From the NCBI GenBank assembly GCA_016297165.1, contig JAEDHF010000052.1, positions 1-10,993 on the forward strand: DNA of 10,993 nucleotides. The letters run 5' to 3'. Below are positions 5,118 through 10,993 of this stretch, one piece after another. The translations under genes and the position numbers were made by a program. The stretch comes from Oscillospiraceae bacterium. GTDB taxonomy: Bacteria; Bacillota; Clostridia; Oscillospirales; Ruminococcaceae. Each line of letters begins with the position of its first letter. The first letter of the stretch is position 1. The notes under the pieces are model-generated. The model was not told the origin of the DNA and ran no database searches. It saw only the letters and a list, made by a program, of their open reading frames with translations.

Positions 5118-5214
5118 CTGCCGATAAGACATCATCTGCGTTGTCACCTATACAACGGCAGGCACAAAGCCTAGCCGTTGCACAGCTTCCTAGCATCTGA
5201 CGCCTTCTCGGCAG
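5118..5214 (-). ncRNA. Structured intergenic element upstream of mrp, unknown class
   Basis: The 182-bp gap between the SDR stop and mrp contains about 97 nt with strong pairing. CTGCCGA (5118-5124) pairs with TCGGCAG (5208-5214), extended after one mismatch by AAG/CTT (5126-5128/5204-5206); GCGT (5138-5141) can pair with ACGC (5200-5203). An inner hairpin pairs CAACGGC-AGGC (5153-5163) with GCCT-A-GCCGTTG (5169-5180): 11 bp, one bulged A and a 5-nt loop. The element is much more GC-rich than the flanking AT tract. On the minus strand it would be the leader of mrp, ending 32 nt before the ATG; a weak promoter may lie upstream (TTGAGG at 5256-5261). On the plus strand it ends near TCTTTT. I do not recognise 6S, SRP, tmRNA, T-box or any riboswitch core I know. 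Strand and function are uncertain. Confidence 0.5.
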
Positions 5215-5267
5215 TCTTTTGAATGAATATATTATTATTTTAAAGATAAACGAAACCTCAATAGTGC

Positions 5268-6152
5268 TTATTCGTTATCTTCATTTTCACTTTCGCTCTT
5301 TGTAAGCGTTAAAATATCCTCTTCCGTTAAGGGCTTCGCCTTAACGTTTTCTACGTGAGCGGCGGTATCCTTTTTCTCCTCGGTACCCTCATTAAGCCGC
5401 TTTTTCTGTACCTTTCCCGTAGCCGCAAGGAAAAACTTCGTAGGCGCAAATTTCGAAGCGGCAGCAAGGAATTTCGAGCCGAAGGTAGGAACAATAATAA
5501 GCTCTCCGTCAAACATCTTTTCAAGGGCATATTCCGCCGCGTCCTTCTCGTCCATTCCTCTTACTGCAAATTCGGCGCCCGAAATCTCGTTGAATTCCGT
5601 TCTTACGGGGCCGGGACAAAAAGCTCCGATATAAACGTTGGATTTCGCCATTCTGAGCTCCTCGTAAATAGCCTTGGTAAGCTGTAAAACATAGTTTTTC
5701 GAAGCATAATAGGAGGAAAAAAGAGGTCCTGCCATAAAGGCGGCAAGAGAAGCCACATTAAGGATATAGCCCGAATTTCTCTTCTTGAATTTCTGAAGGA
5801 AAAGCTTGGTAAGAATGTGTACTGCCGTAATATTAACGTTTATCATCTTAAGCTCGTCCTCAAGGGGCGTTTCGTCGAAGGCTCCGAAAACTCCGAAGCC
5901 TGCGTTATTGATAACTATATCAATATTAGCGCTCTCAACCTCCTTATAGAGGGCGATACATTCCTCCGCCTTAGATAAATCCTTAGCGATAACCTTAACC
6001 TTTACGCCGTAGGCTTCCGTAAGCTCCTTTTTAAGCTCATAGAGCCTTTGCTGACGTCTTGCTACGATTACGAGGTTAAAACCCCTTTTTGCAAGACCTA
6101 TCGCCATTTGCCTGCCCATTCCCGAGCTTGCTCCTGTAATAAGTGCTATCAT
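5268..6152 (-). CDS. Short-chain dehydrogenase/reductase (SDR), NAD(P)-dependent
   Basis: A 294-aa classical SDR oxidoreductase; the substrate is unknown. The Rossmann motif TGASSGMG is at residues 6-13 and Arg32-Arg33 after the second strand suggests a preference for NADP(H). NNAG is at 82-85, the catalytic tetrad is probably Asn107, Ser135, Tyr148 and Lys152 (YYASK), and CPGPVRTEF at 179-187 closes the active-site region. The catalytic domain ends near residue 250. A further ~45 residues form a charged Lys/Glu-rich tail (KKRLNEGTEEKK, then SESENEDNE) that is unusual for the family and probably disordered. The ATG at 6152 lies 1 bp after the dus stop with AAAGGAAAC inside the dus end, so it is last in the lepA-hemW-dus operon. 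The close packing suggests joint expression, not a shared pathway. Confidence 0.9.
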   Translation of the reverse strand: MIALITGASSGMGRQMAIGLAKRGFNLVIVARRQQRLYELKKELTEAYGVKVKVIAKDLSKAEECIALYKEVESANIDIVINNAGFGVFGAFDETPLEDELKMINVNITAVHILTKLFLQKFKKRNSGYILNVASLAAFMAGPLFSSYYASKNYVLQLTKAIYEELRMAKSNVYIGAFCPGPVRTEFNEISGAEFAVRGMDEKDAAEYALEKMFDGELIIVPTFGSKFLAAASKFAPTKFFLAATGKVQKKRLNEGTEEKKDTAAHVENVKAKPLTEEDILTLTKSESENEDNE

Positions 6153-6153
6153 T

Positions 6154-7128
6154 TTATTCGTTTCCTTTCAGTACATTTTCTATCAGTTCTTCGAGGTCGT
6201 CCAGGGTGGAAAGAGTGCCGCACTGTGCACGGTACTTCGCCGCCCCCGTCATTCCCTTTATATACCAGCCTGTCTGCATTCTTGCTTCCTTCATACCGAT
6301 TACCTCGCCCTTATATTTGGTGAGAAGTCTTATATGACGCCGCATAATCTCCATTTTTTCAGGAAGAGTGGGCTCATATTTCTCCTTATCGCCGTAAAGG
6401 AAGCTTTCTATCTCCTTAAAAAGCCAGGGCTTTCCGCAGGCACCCCTGCCCACCATAACAAGGTCACAGCCCGTATATTTATACATTTCGGCGCATTTTT
6501 CCGCCGTATCAACATCGCCGTTTCCGATAACGGGGATTCTGACTGCATTTTTAACCTCGCCGATAATTTCCCAGTCGGCAGTACCATTATACATCTGATT
6601 TTTCGTTCTGCCATGAACCGCTACCGCAGAAGCGCCGCATTCCTCCGCTATTTTCGCAATTTCAACGGCATTAACGCTGTTCTCGTCCCAGCCCTTTCTT
6701 ATCTTGACGGTAACGGGTATGTCCGTTGCCTTGACTGCGGCGGTTACTATTTCGGCGAAAAGCTTCGGATTCTTCATCAAAGCGCTTCCCGAGCCGTTTC
6801 CTGCCACCTTAGGTACTGGACAGCCGCAGTTTATATCAATAATATCGGGCTTAAAGCCCTCCGCTATTTTAACGGCAGGAGCAAAAAACTCGGGCTCCGA
6901 GCCGAAAAGCTGAACTGCCATAGGGCGTTCGATTTCCGTAACAGTAAGAAGCTCGGCGGTTTTCCTGTCGCTATATACAAGCCCCTTACAGCTCGCCATT
7001 TCGCCTACACAGTATGCCGCGCCGAATTCCTTCGCTATCTGTCGGAAGGCTCTGTCCGCTACGCTTGCCATTGGGGCAAGGGCGGCGGTTTTCTTTATTT
7101 TTACGTTTTTAATACTTATATATTCCAT
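6154..7128 (-). CDS. dus: tRNA-dihydrouridine synthase (DusB-like)
   Basis: A 324-aa FMN-dependent enzyme that reduces specific uridines in tRNA to dihydrouridine, using NAD(P)H. The TIM-barrel N-terminus LAPMASVADRAFR (17-29) is typical. DINCGCPVPKV (98-108) holds the expected catalytic Cys103, and NGSGSALMKNP (111-121) follows. KIRKGWD (142-148), AVHGRTKNQMY (170-180), IGNGDV (201-206) and MVGRGA (225-230) form the FMN and tRNA binding site. Helical C-terminal residues (about 245-324) match the RNA-binding domain, and length is normal. The ATG at 7128 is 2 bp after the hemW stop. No good Shine-Dalgarno site is visible at the usual distance (AAGG lies about 15 nt away), so translation may depend on coupling to hemW. 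The exact target uridine cannot be read. Confidence 0.93.
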   Translation of the reverse strand: MEYISIKNVKIKKTAALAPMASVADRAFRQIAKEFGAAYCVGEMASCKGLVYSDRKTAELLTVTEIERPMAVQLFGSEPEFFAPAVKIAEGFKPDIIDINCGCPVPKVAGNGSGSALMKNPKLFAEIVTAAVKATDIPVTVKIRKGWDENSVNAVEIAKIAEECGASAVAVHGRTKNQMYNGTADWEIIGEVKNAVRIPVIGNGDVDTAEKCAEMYKYTGCDLVMVGRGACGKPWLFKEIESFLYGDKEKYEPTLPEKMEIMRRHIRLLTKYKGEVIGMKEARMQTGWYIKGMTGAAKYRAQCGTLSTLDDLEELIENVLKGNE

Positions 7129-7130
7129 TT

Positions 7131-8216
7131 TCAGTAGATTAGCCTTGCAATTATTGTATTCGAAAGTAAAAAGCCCTCCGGGGTAAGTCTTATTCCCTTT
7201 TCGTCCTGTTCAATATAGCTTTCCGGAATAGCCTTAAGCTTATTCTGTATTATATCTCTGCTTATGCCGAAGCCTTCACATTCCGAATAGCTTAAGCCCT
7301 CCCGAAGCCTTAGCTTAAGCATAGCGTATTCCTCGAAGCCGCCGGGATTATCGTCGGTTACTACCGTTTCCTGAACATCGGAGGTTAAAAAGCTATCAAT
7401 ATCCCGTCCTACGGAAAACCTCTTTCCCTTAAGATAGGAATGGGCAGCAGGACCTATTCCGAGATACTCCTCCGACCGCCAGTATTTAAGATTATGCCTG
7501 CTTTCTGTTCCCTTCCGTGAAAAATTGCTTATTTCGTACTGAAAAAAGCTCTTTTTTTCAAGCCTTTCACAGGCGAACAGGTACAGTTTTGCAGTCTCCT
7601 CCTCGTCGGGAAGAGAAAGCTCCATAACGGAAAAGGGCGTACCCTCTTCGATTTTCAGCATATAGGCGGAAATATGGTTTATGGGAAGGGCTGAAAGCCT
7701 GTCGATGGAATCGCCGAGGGTTTCCCTCGTCTGTCCCGAAAGACCCAGCATAAGGTCGGCGGAAATGTTACGGAAGCCTATACTGTATGCTCTTTCGATT
7801 GCCGCTATAGCTTCCTTTTCGGTATGCCTTCTGCCGAGAAAGGAAAGCTCCCTGTCGGAGAGGGACTGAACGCCGAAGGAAATACGGTTAACGCCGCAGT
7901 CTATAAGGCTTTTCAGCGCTTTTTCACTGCTTACACAGGGGTTAGCTTCAAGGGTAATTTCCGCATTATCCGTAAGCCTTACATTATGGAGGATTTCTCC
8001 GATATGCTCATATAGGAGAATGGGAGTTCCGCCGCCGAAATAGACGGTATCGAAGCTTAAACCGTATTCCTTATGGTAATGCCGAAGATTACGGATTACT
8101 GCATTTTTATAGTCCTCCGCCCTTTCCTTTGTGTAGCCTACTGAATAAAAATCGCAATAGGGGCATTTCGAAAGACAGAAGGGAACGTGGATATAAAGCC
8201 CTTTATTATTCATCAT
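7131..8216 (-). CDS. hemW: HemW, radical SAM heme chaperone (HemN-like)
   Basis: A 361-aa radical SAM protein of the HemW branch, thought to bind heme and deliver it to target proteins; often annotated as oxygen-independent coproporphyrinogen III oxidase. The [4Fe-4S]-binding motif Cys14-x3-Cys18-x2-Cys21 lies in HVPFCLSKCPYCDFYS. It lacks the extra Cys after CxxC seen in true HemN, which favours HemW. GGGTP (61-65) contacts SAM, and ISFGVQSLSDRELSFLGRRH and the C-terminal HemN domain (LKYWRSEEYLGIGPAAHSY) are present. An upstream in-frame ATG at 8351 would add 45 residues of Arg-rich sequence read out of frame through lepA, so I reject it. The true start is one of the two ATGs at 8216 and 8213, which overlap the lepA stop by 11 or 8 bases. 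Stop-start coupling with lepA is likely, since no strong ribosome binding site is seen. Confidence 0.92.
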   Translation of the reverse strand: MMNNKGLYIHVPFCLSKCPYCDFYSVGYTKERAEDYKNAVIRNLRHYHKEYGLSFDTVYFGGGTPILLYEHIGEILHNVRLTDNAEITLEANPCVSSEKALKSLIDCGVNRISFGVQSLSDRELSFLGRRHTEKEAIAAIERAYSIGFRNISADLMLGLSGQTRETLGDSIDRLSALPINHISAYMLKIEEGTPFSVMELSLPDEEETAKLYLFACERLEKKSFFQYEISNFSRKGTESRHNLKYWRSEEYLGIGPAAHSYLKGKRFSVGRDIDSFLTSDVQETVVTDDNPGGFEEYAMLKLRLREGLSYSECEGFGISRDIIQNKLKAIPESYIEQDEKGIRLTPEGFLLSNTIIARLIY

Positions 8217-10023
8217 CAAGCTTAAGGACAGCCATAAACGCCTCCTGGGGTACCTCAACGGTACCAAGCTGGCGCATACGCTTTTTACCCTCCTTCTGTT
8301 TTTCAAGAAGCTTTTTCTTTCGGGTAATGTCGCCGCCGTAGCACTTCGCAAGTACGTCCTTACGCATAGCCTTTACCGTTTCACGGGCAATAATCTTACC
8401 GCCGATTGCAGCCTGAATCGGCACCTCGAAAAGCTGTCTCGGGATATGGTCCTTAAGCTTTTCGGCGATTTTTCTTGCCCTCGGATACGCCTTATCCGTA
8501 TGAACAATAAAGGAAAGAGCGTCAACCACGTCGCCGTTAAGCATAATATCCAGCTTAACAAGCTTCGAGGGATAAAAGCCTATCATTTCGTAATCGTAGC
8601 TTGCATAGCCCTTTGTTCTGGACTTAAGTGCGTCGAAGAAGTCGTAAACTATCTCGTTAAGAGGGAGCTCGTAATGTAAATCCACTCTGGTTTGGTCGAG
8701 ATATTTCATATCCCTGAAGGTACCTCGTCTGTCCTGACAAAGCTCCATAATACTGCCCACATAGTCGGAGGGGCTGTAGATATGCGCCTCAACCATTGGC
8801 TCGTAGGCCTGCAGTATCTCCGCAGGGTCGGGATAGTTTGTAGGGTTGTCTATAAATACGGTTTCGCCGTTTGTAAGCTCGATTTTATACACAACCGAGG
8901 GGGCGGTTGTAATAAGGTCGAGGTTATATTCCCTTTCAAGGCGCTCCTGTATGATGTCCATGTGTAAAAGCCCAAGAAAGCCGCAGCGGAAGCCGAAGCC
9001 TAAAGCTATTGAGGTTTCGGGCTCGAAGGTTAACGAAGCGTCGTTAAGACGAAGCTTTTCGAGAGCGTCACGAAGGTCGCCGTATTTCGAGCCGTCGGCA
9101 GGATAAATACCGCTGAACACCATGGGGTTTACGTTTCGGTAGCCGGCGAGGGGCTCGGCAGCAGGTTTTTCGCAGAGAGTAACGGTATCGCCTACCTTTG
9201 TGTCGCCGATAGACTTGATTGAAGCGGCAATATAGCCTACCTCACCCGCCTTTAATTCCCCCGCAGGTACAAGGTTTGTAGCCCCCATATAGCCGAGCTC
9301 GACAACCTGGAATTCTGCCTTAGTTGCCATCATTCTTATCTTATCGCCGGGCTTTAAGGTGCCCTCTTTTACACGTACATAAACGATAACACCCTTGTAG
9401 CTGTCGTAGTAGCTGTCGAAGATAAGCGCCTTTAAGGGAGCGTCGGGGTCGCCCTTTGGTGCAGGAATATTCTTGACAATCTGTTCCATTACCTCTTCGA
9501 TATTTATACCCATTTTCGCTGAAATAAGGGGAGCTTCATCGGCAGGAATACCGATTACATCCTCAATTTCCGCCCTTACCTCGTCGGGACGGGCAGAGGG
9601 CAGATCAATCTTATTGATAACGGGTACTACCTCTAAATCCTGTTCAATGGCGAGGTAGGTATTGGCTAAGGTCTGGGCTTCGATACCCTGTGACGCGTCA
9701 ACGATAAGGATAGCGCCCTCACAGGCGTTAAGAGAACGGGAAACCTCATAGTTGAAGTCAACGTGACCGGGAGTATCGATAAGGTTAAAAACGTAGGTTT
9801 CCCCGTCCTTCGCCTTGTAGTTAAGGCGTACCGCACGGGCTTTTATGGTAATACCTCTTTCTCGTTCGAGCTCCATATTATCGAGAAGCTGTTCCTCCAT
9901 ATCACGAAGGGCAACTGTACTGGTCTGCTCCAGAATTCTGTCGGCAAGAGTTGACTTACCGTGGTCGATATGGGCAATTATACAGAAATTGCGTATTTCT
10001 GATAAATAATCTCTGTCTGACAA
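8206..10023 (-). CDS. lepA: Elongation factor 4 (LepA), ribosomal back-translocase GTPase
   Basis: A 605-aa translational GTPase, full length for LepA/EF4, which binds the ribosome and affects translocation and initiation under stress. G1 is AHIDHGKST (17-25), the switch region RGITIKA is at about 56-62, G3 is DTPGH (83-87) and G4 is NKID (137-140). Domain II follows (KPGDKIRMMATKAEF), then the EF-G-like domains including FGFRCGFLGLLHMDIIQERL. The LepA-specific C-terminal domain ends in RKKKLLEKQKEGKKRMRQLG, near the family's usual end. The start codon is TTG at 10023, chosen because a perfect AGGAGG lies 8 nt upstream and the N-terminus fits the family. It heads the operon lepA-hemW-dus-SDR; lepA-hemW adjacency is common in Firmicutes. 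Confidence 0.97.
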   Translation of the reverse strand: MSDRDYLSEIRNFCIIAHIDHGKSTLADRILEQTSTVALRDMEEQLLDNMELERERGITIKARAVRLNYKAKDGETYVFNLIDTPGHVDFNYEVSRSLNACEGAILIVDASQGIEAQTLANTYLAIEQDLEVVPVINKIDLPSARPDEVRAEIEDVIGIPADEAPLISAKMGINIEEVMEQIVKNIPAPKGDPDAPLKALIFDSYYDSYKGVIVYVRVKEGTLKPGDKIRMMATKAEFQVVELGYMGATNLVPAGELKAGEVGYIAASIKSIGDTKVGDTVTLCEKPAAEPLAGYRNVNPMVFSGIYPADGSKYGDLRDALEKLRLNDASLTFEPETSIALGFGFRCGFLGLLHMDIIQERLEREYNLDLITTAPSVVYKIELTNGETVFIDNPTNYPDPAEILQAYEPMVEAHIYSPSDYVGSIMELCQDRRGTFRDMKYLDQTRVDLHYELPLNEIVYDFFDALKSRTKGYASYDYEMIGFYPSKLVKLDIMLNGDVVDALSFIVHTDKAYPRARKIAEKLKDHIPRQLFEVPIQAAIGGKIIARETVKAMRKDVLAKCYGGDITRKKKLLEKQKEGKKRMRQLGTVEVPQEAFMAVLKLDDE

Positions 10024-10030
10024 GCTTTTT

Positions 10031-10037
10031 TCCTCCT
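10031..10037 (-). promoter_or_regulatory. Ribosome binding site fixing the TTG start of lepA
   Basis: AGGAGGA on the minus strand sits 8 nt before the TTG at 10023. No ATG lies at this distance, so the site decides the non-ATG start. Confidence 0.9.
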
Positions 10038-10055
10038 GTTAAACATATAGGAATT

Positions 10056-10084
10056 ATTATACCATAATTATGTAAATATTGCAA
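10056..10084 (-). promoter_or_regulatory. Sigma-A promoter for the lepA operon
   Basis: On the minus strand TTGCAA (10084-10079) and TATAAT (10061-10056) are spaced by 17 bp. TATGG before the -10 fits TRTGN. The leader to the TTG start is about 25 nt. Confidence 0.88.
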
Positions 10085-10090
10085 TATGAA

Positions 10091-10119
10091 TTGACAGAAA
10101 ATTATCTCTGTGATAAAAT
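10091..10119 (+). promoter_or_regulatory. Sigma-A promoter for maf
   Basis: TTGACA (10091-10096) and TAAAAT (10114-10119) with 17-bp spacing, and TGTGA before the -10. Its -35 box lies only 6 bp from the -35 box of the divergent lepA promoter. Confidence 0.88.
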
Positions 10120-10147
10120 AACTGAAAAAGAGTAAAGGAAAAATACT

Positions 10148-10705
10148 ATGATTATTTTAGCAAGCAAATCTCCACGAAGAAAAGAGCTTTTATCCTTAAT
10201 CACAAAGAATTTCGTCATAGAGCCTGCAAAGGGCGAGGAAACGGCGGACGAGAGCCTTCCTACCGACCTTTATGTAAGCGCTCTGGCTGAAAATAAGGCA
10301 AGGGAAATTGCAGCCTTACACCCCGAGGATATCGTAATCGGCGCAGATACAATAGTAGCCGCTAAAGGTGAAATCCTCGGAAAGCCCCGTTATGCCGAGG
10401 ACGCTAAGCGTATGCTTACCCTTTTATCGGGCACGGAGCACAGCGTATATACGGGAGTCTGCGTTATAAATAAGGGCGAGGAATATACCTTCTGTGAGGA
10501 AACGAGGGTACGCTTTTTTGAACTTTCGGAGGAGGAAATCGACGACTATATCGCTACGGGAGAGCCCTTCGATAAGGCAGGAGCCTACGGCATTCAGGAC
10601 TACGGCGCTCTTTTGGTGGAGGGCATCGAGGGCGACTATTATAATGTTATGGGACTGCCCGTAGGAAAGCTTAACCGTGTATTGAAGGAGCTTGGAATAC
10701 TGTAA
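10148..10705 (+). CDS. maf: Maf-like nucleoside triphosphate pyrophosphatase
   Basis: A 185-aa Maf/YhdE-family protein, which hydrolyses non-canonical or excess nucleoside triphosphates (dTTP/UTP class most likely) to the monophosphate plus pyrophosphate. It was first described as a septum-formation inhibitor when overproduced in Bacillus. The N-terminal SKSPRR (6-11), the GADTIV motif (65-70), and FDKAGAYGIQ (141-150) with Lys143 and Gln150 are the conserved active-site elements; NVMGLPVGKL (166-175) is the usual end motif. Length is normal (about 185-195). The ATG at 10148 follows AAAGGA and lies downstream of a clear promoter. A weak terminator follows, so it may be expressed alone. The substrate class is inferred from the family. 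Confidence 0.94.
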   Translation: MIILASKSPRRKELLSLITKNFVIEPAKGEETADESLPTDLYVSALAENKAREIAALHPEDIVIGADTIVAAKGEILGKPRYAEDAKRMLTLLSGTEHSVYTGVCVINKGEEYTFCEETRVRFFELSEEEIDDYIATGEPFDKAGAYGIQDYGALLVEGIEGDYYNVMGLPVGKLNRVLKELGIL

Positions 10706-10712
10706 TTGAAAA

Positions 10713-10757
10713 AGCCGTCGGATTATGACTGCATATAAGCGGCAGGGCTATATTTTT
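10713..10757 (+). terminator. Weak terminator after maf
   Basis: GCCGT (10714-10718) pairs with GCGGC (10739-10743), with an alternative outer pairing AGCC/GGCT (10713-10716/10746-10749). TATATTTTT (10749-10757) follows. The stem is short and the loop long, so termination is probably partial. It lies between the maf stop and the cmk promoter. Confidence 0.4.
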
Positions 10758-10767
10758 CCATTTTCTA

Positions 10768-10796
10768 TTGCAAAAAGCTTACATTTGTGATATAAT
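10768..10796 (+). promoter_or_regulatory. Sigma-A promoter for cmk
   Basis: TTGCAA (10768-10773) and TATAAT (10791-10796) are spaced by 17 bp, with TGTGA before the -10. It shares the 13-nt block TTTGTGATATAAT with the tRNA-Leu promoter. Confidence 0.9.
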
Positions 10797-10818
10797 TGTA
10801 ATGTTTTTGAAAATGCTG

Positions 10819-10837
10819 TGAAATTCATTGAATTTCA
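10819..10837 (+). other. Hairpin in the cmk leader
   Basis: TGAAATTC (10819-10826) pairs perfectly with GAATTTCA (10830-10837) around a 3-nt loop. It is AT-rich and no T-run follows, so it is not a terminator. It lies mid-leader, 23 nt before the GGAGGA ribosome binding site. Confidence 0.45.
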
Positions 10838-10870
10838 GAAAATCTTATGGTATATTTATCGGAGGAAGTT

Positions 10871-10993
10871 ATGGCTGTAATTAACGTTGCTATGGACGGT
10901 CCCGTTGGTGCGGGAAAAAGCTCCGTCGCCAGAGAGGCGGCTAAAAGGCTGGGCTTTATCTATGTTGATACGGGGGCCCTTTATCGTTCCTGC
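10871..10993 (+). CDS. cmk: Cytidylate kinase, 5' part only
   Basis: The first 41 codons of (d)CMP kinase, which phosphorylates CMP and dCMP with ATP in pyrimidine nucleotide recycling. The P-loop is MDGPVGAGKSSVAREAAK (8-25), and GFIYVDTGALYRS (28-40) is the nucleotide-monophosphate binding segment that marks cytidylate kinase within the P-loop kinases. Compared with the usual DGPAGAGKS, the loop has Val in place of Ala. The ATG at 10871 is preceded by GGAGGA. The window edge cuts it; full family length is about 215-230 residues. Confidence 0.95.
   Translation, partial: MAVINVAMDGPVGAGKSSVAREAAKRLGFIYVDTGALYRSC

Noticed and set aside
4814..5200. 128-aa open frame on the plus strand opposite mrp and across the structured element
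   Set aside because: Mostly antisense to mrp; the end over the structured element has no protein features, so that stretch is better explained as RNA or a DNA repeat.
5086..5267. Known riboswitch or housekeeping RNA (6S, SRP, T-box, cobalamin, SAM, c-di-GMP) upstream of mrp
   Set aside because: I looked for the conserved cores I know and found none; the element is reported as unclassified.
6334..7137. 267-aa open frame on the plus strand opposite dus
   Set aside because: Long, but exactly antisense to a dus gene with all its motifs intact; no family features, and probably a by-product of codon bias.
8217..8351. 45-residue N-terminal extension of HemW from an upstream ATG
   Set aside because: It is Arg-rich, reads the lepA coding region in another frame, and would precede the family's normal start at LYIHVPFC.
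1..10993. CRISPR array, complete insertion sequence, prophage or toxin-antitoxin pair
   Set aside because: No regularly spaced repeats, transposase, integrase, phage or toxin-like genes are visible; the genes are mostly housekeeping.

Overview
The window looks like chromosomal housekeeping DNA from a low-to-mid GC, Gram-positive, anaerobic-type bacterium, most likely a clostridial (Oscillospiraceae/Ruminococcus-like) member of the Firmicutes. Support comes from strong AAAGGA/AGGAGG ribosome binding sites, sigma-A promoters with the Gram-positive TRTGN extension, a TepA-YlzJ pair as in Bacillus and Clostridia, a LepA-HemW pair, and an Nbp35/Mrp-type ATPase. This assignment is inference; no database was searched.

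Layout, left to right. Positions 1-1551 (minus) hold an operon read tepA (ClpP-like protease), ylzJ-like small protein, uppP (undecaprenyl-diphosphatase, cut by the window edge), driven by a promoter at 1634-1662. Positions 1703-2697 (plus) form a non-coding-rich island: tRNA-Ser(CGA) with promoter and terminator, a tract containing a second copy of the tRNA 3' end plus an inverted degenerate copy, an AT-rich repeat tract, a 121-aa four-helix-bundle protein, then tRNA-Leu(GAG) with promoter and terminator. Positions 2742-4232 (minus) carry an ECF sigma factor and its zinc-finger, membrane-anchored anti-sigma factor, with the anti-sigma gene first and a recognisable ECF-type promoter in front.

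Positions 4232-5214 (minus) carry a terminator, an Mrp/Nbp35-like Fe-S carrier ATPase, and upstream of it a strongly foldable intergenic element of about 97 nt that I cannot assign to a known RNA family. Positions 5268-10023 (minus) are a tightly packed four-gene operon read lepA (EF4), hemW, dus (tRNA-dihydrouridine synthase), SDR oxidoreductase, with junctions of an 11-base overlap, 2 bp and 1 bp. Divergent from lepA is maf (plus), followed by the first 41 codons of cmk (cytidylate kinase) under its own promoter.

Functionally most of the window concerns translation and its quality (tRNAs, LepA, Dus), cofactor handling (HemW, Mrp), envelope lipid recycling (UppP) and envelope or stress signalling (ECF/anti-sigma). 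I see no complete insertion sequence, prophage, CRISPR array or toxin-antitoxin pair. The best candidates for something undescribed are the structured element in front of mrp (5118-5214), the tRNA-Ser-derived foldable unit (1881-1941), and the compact regulatory region of the ECF operon, where a terminator, an ECF promoter and a perfect palindrome abut.
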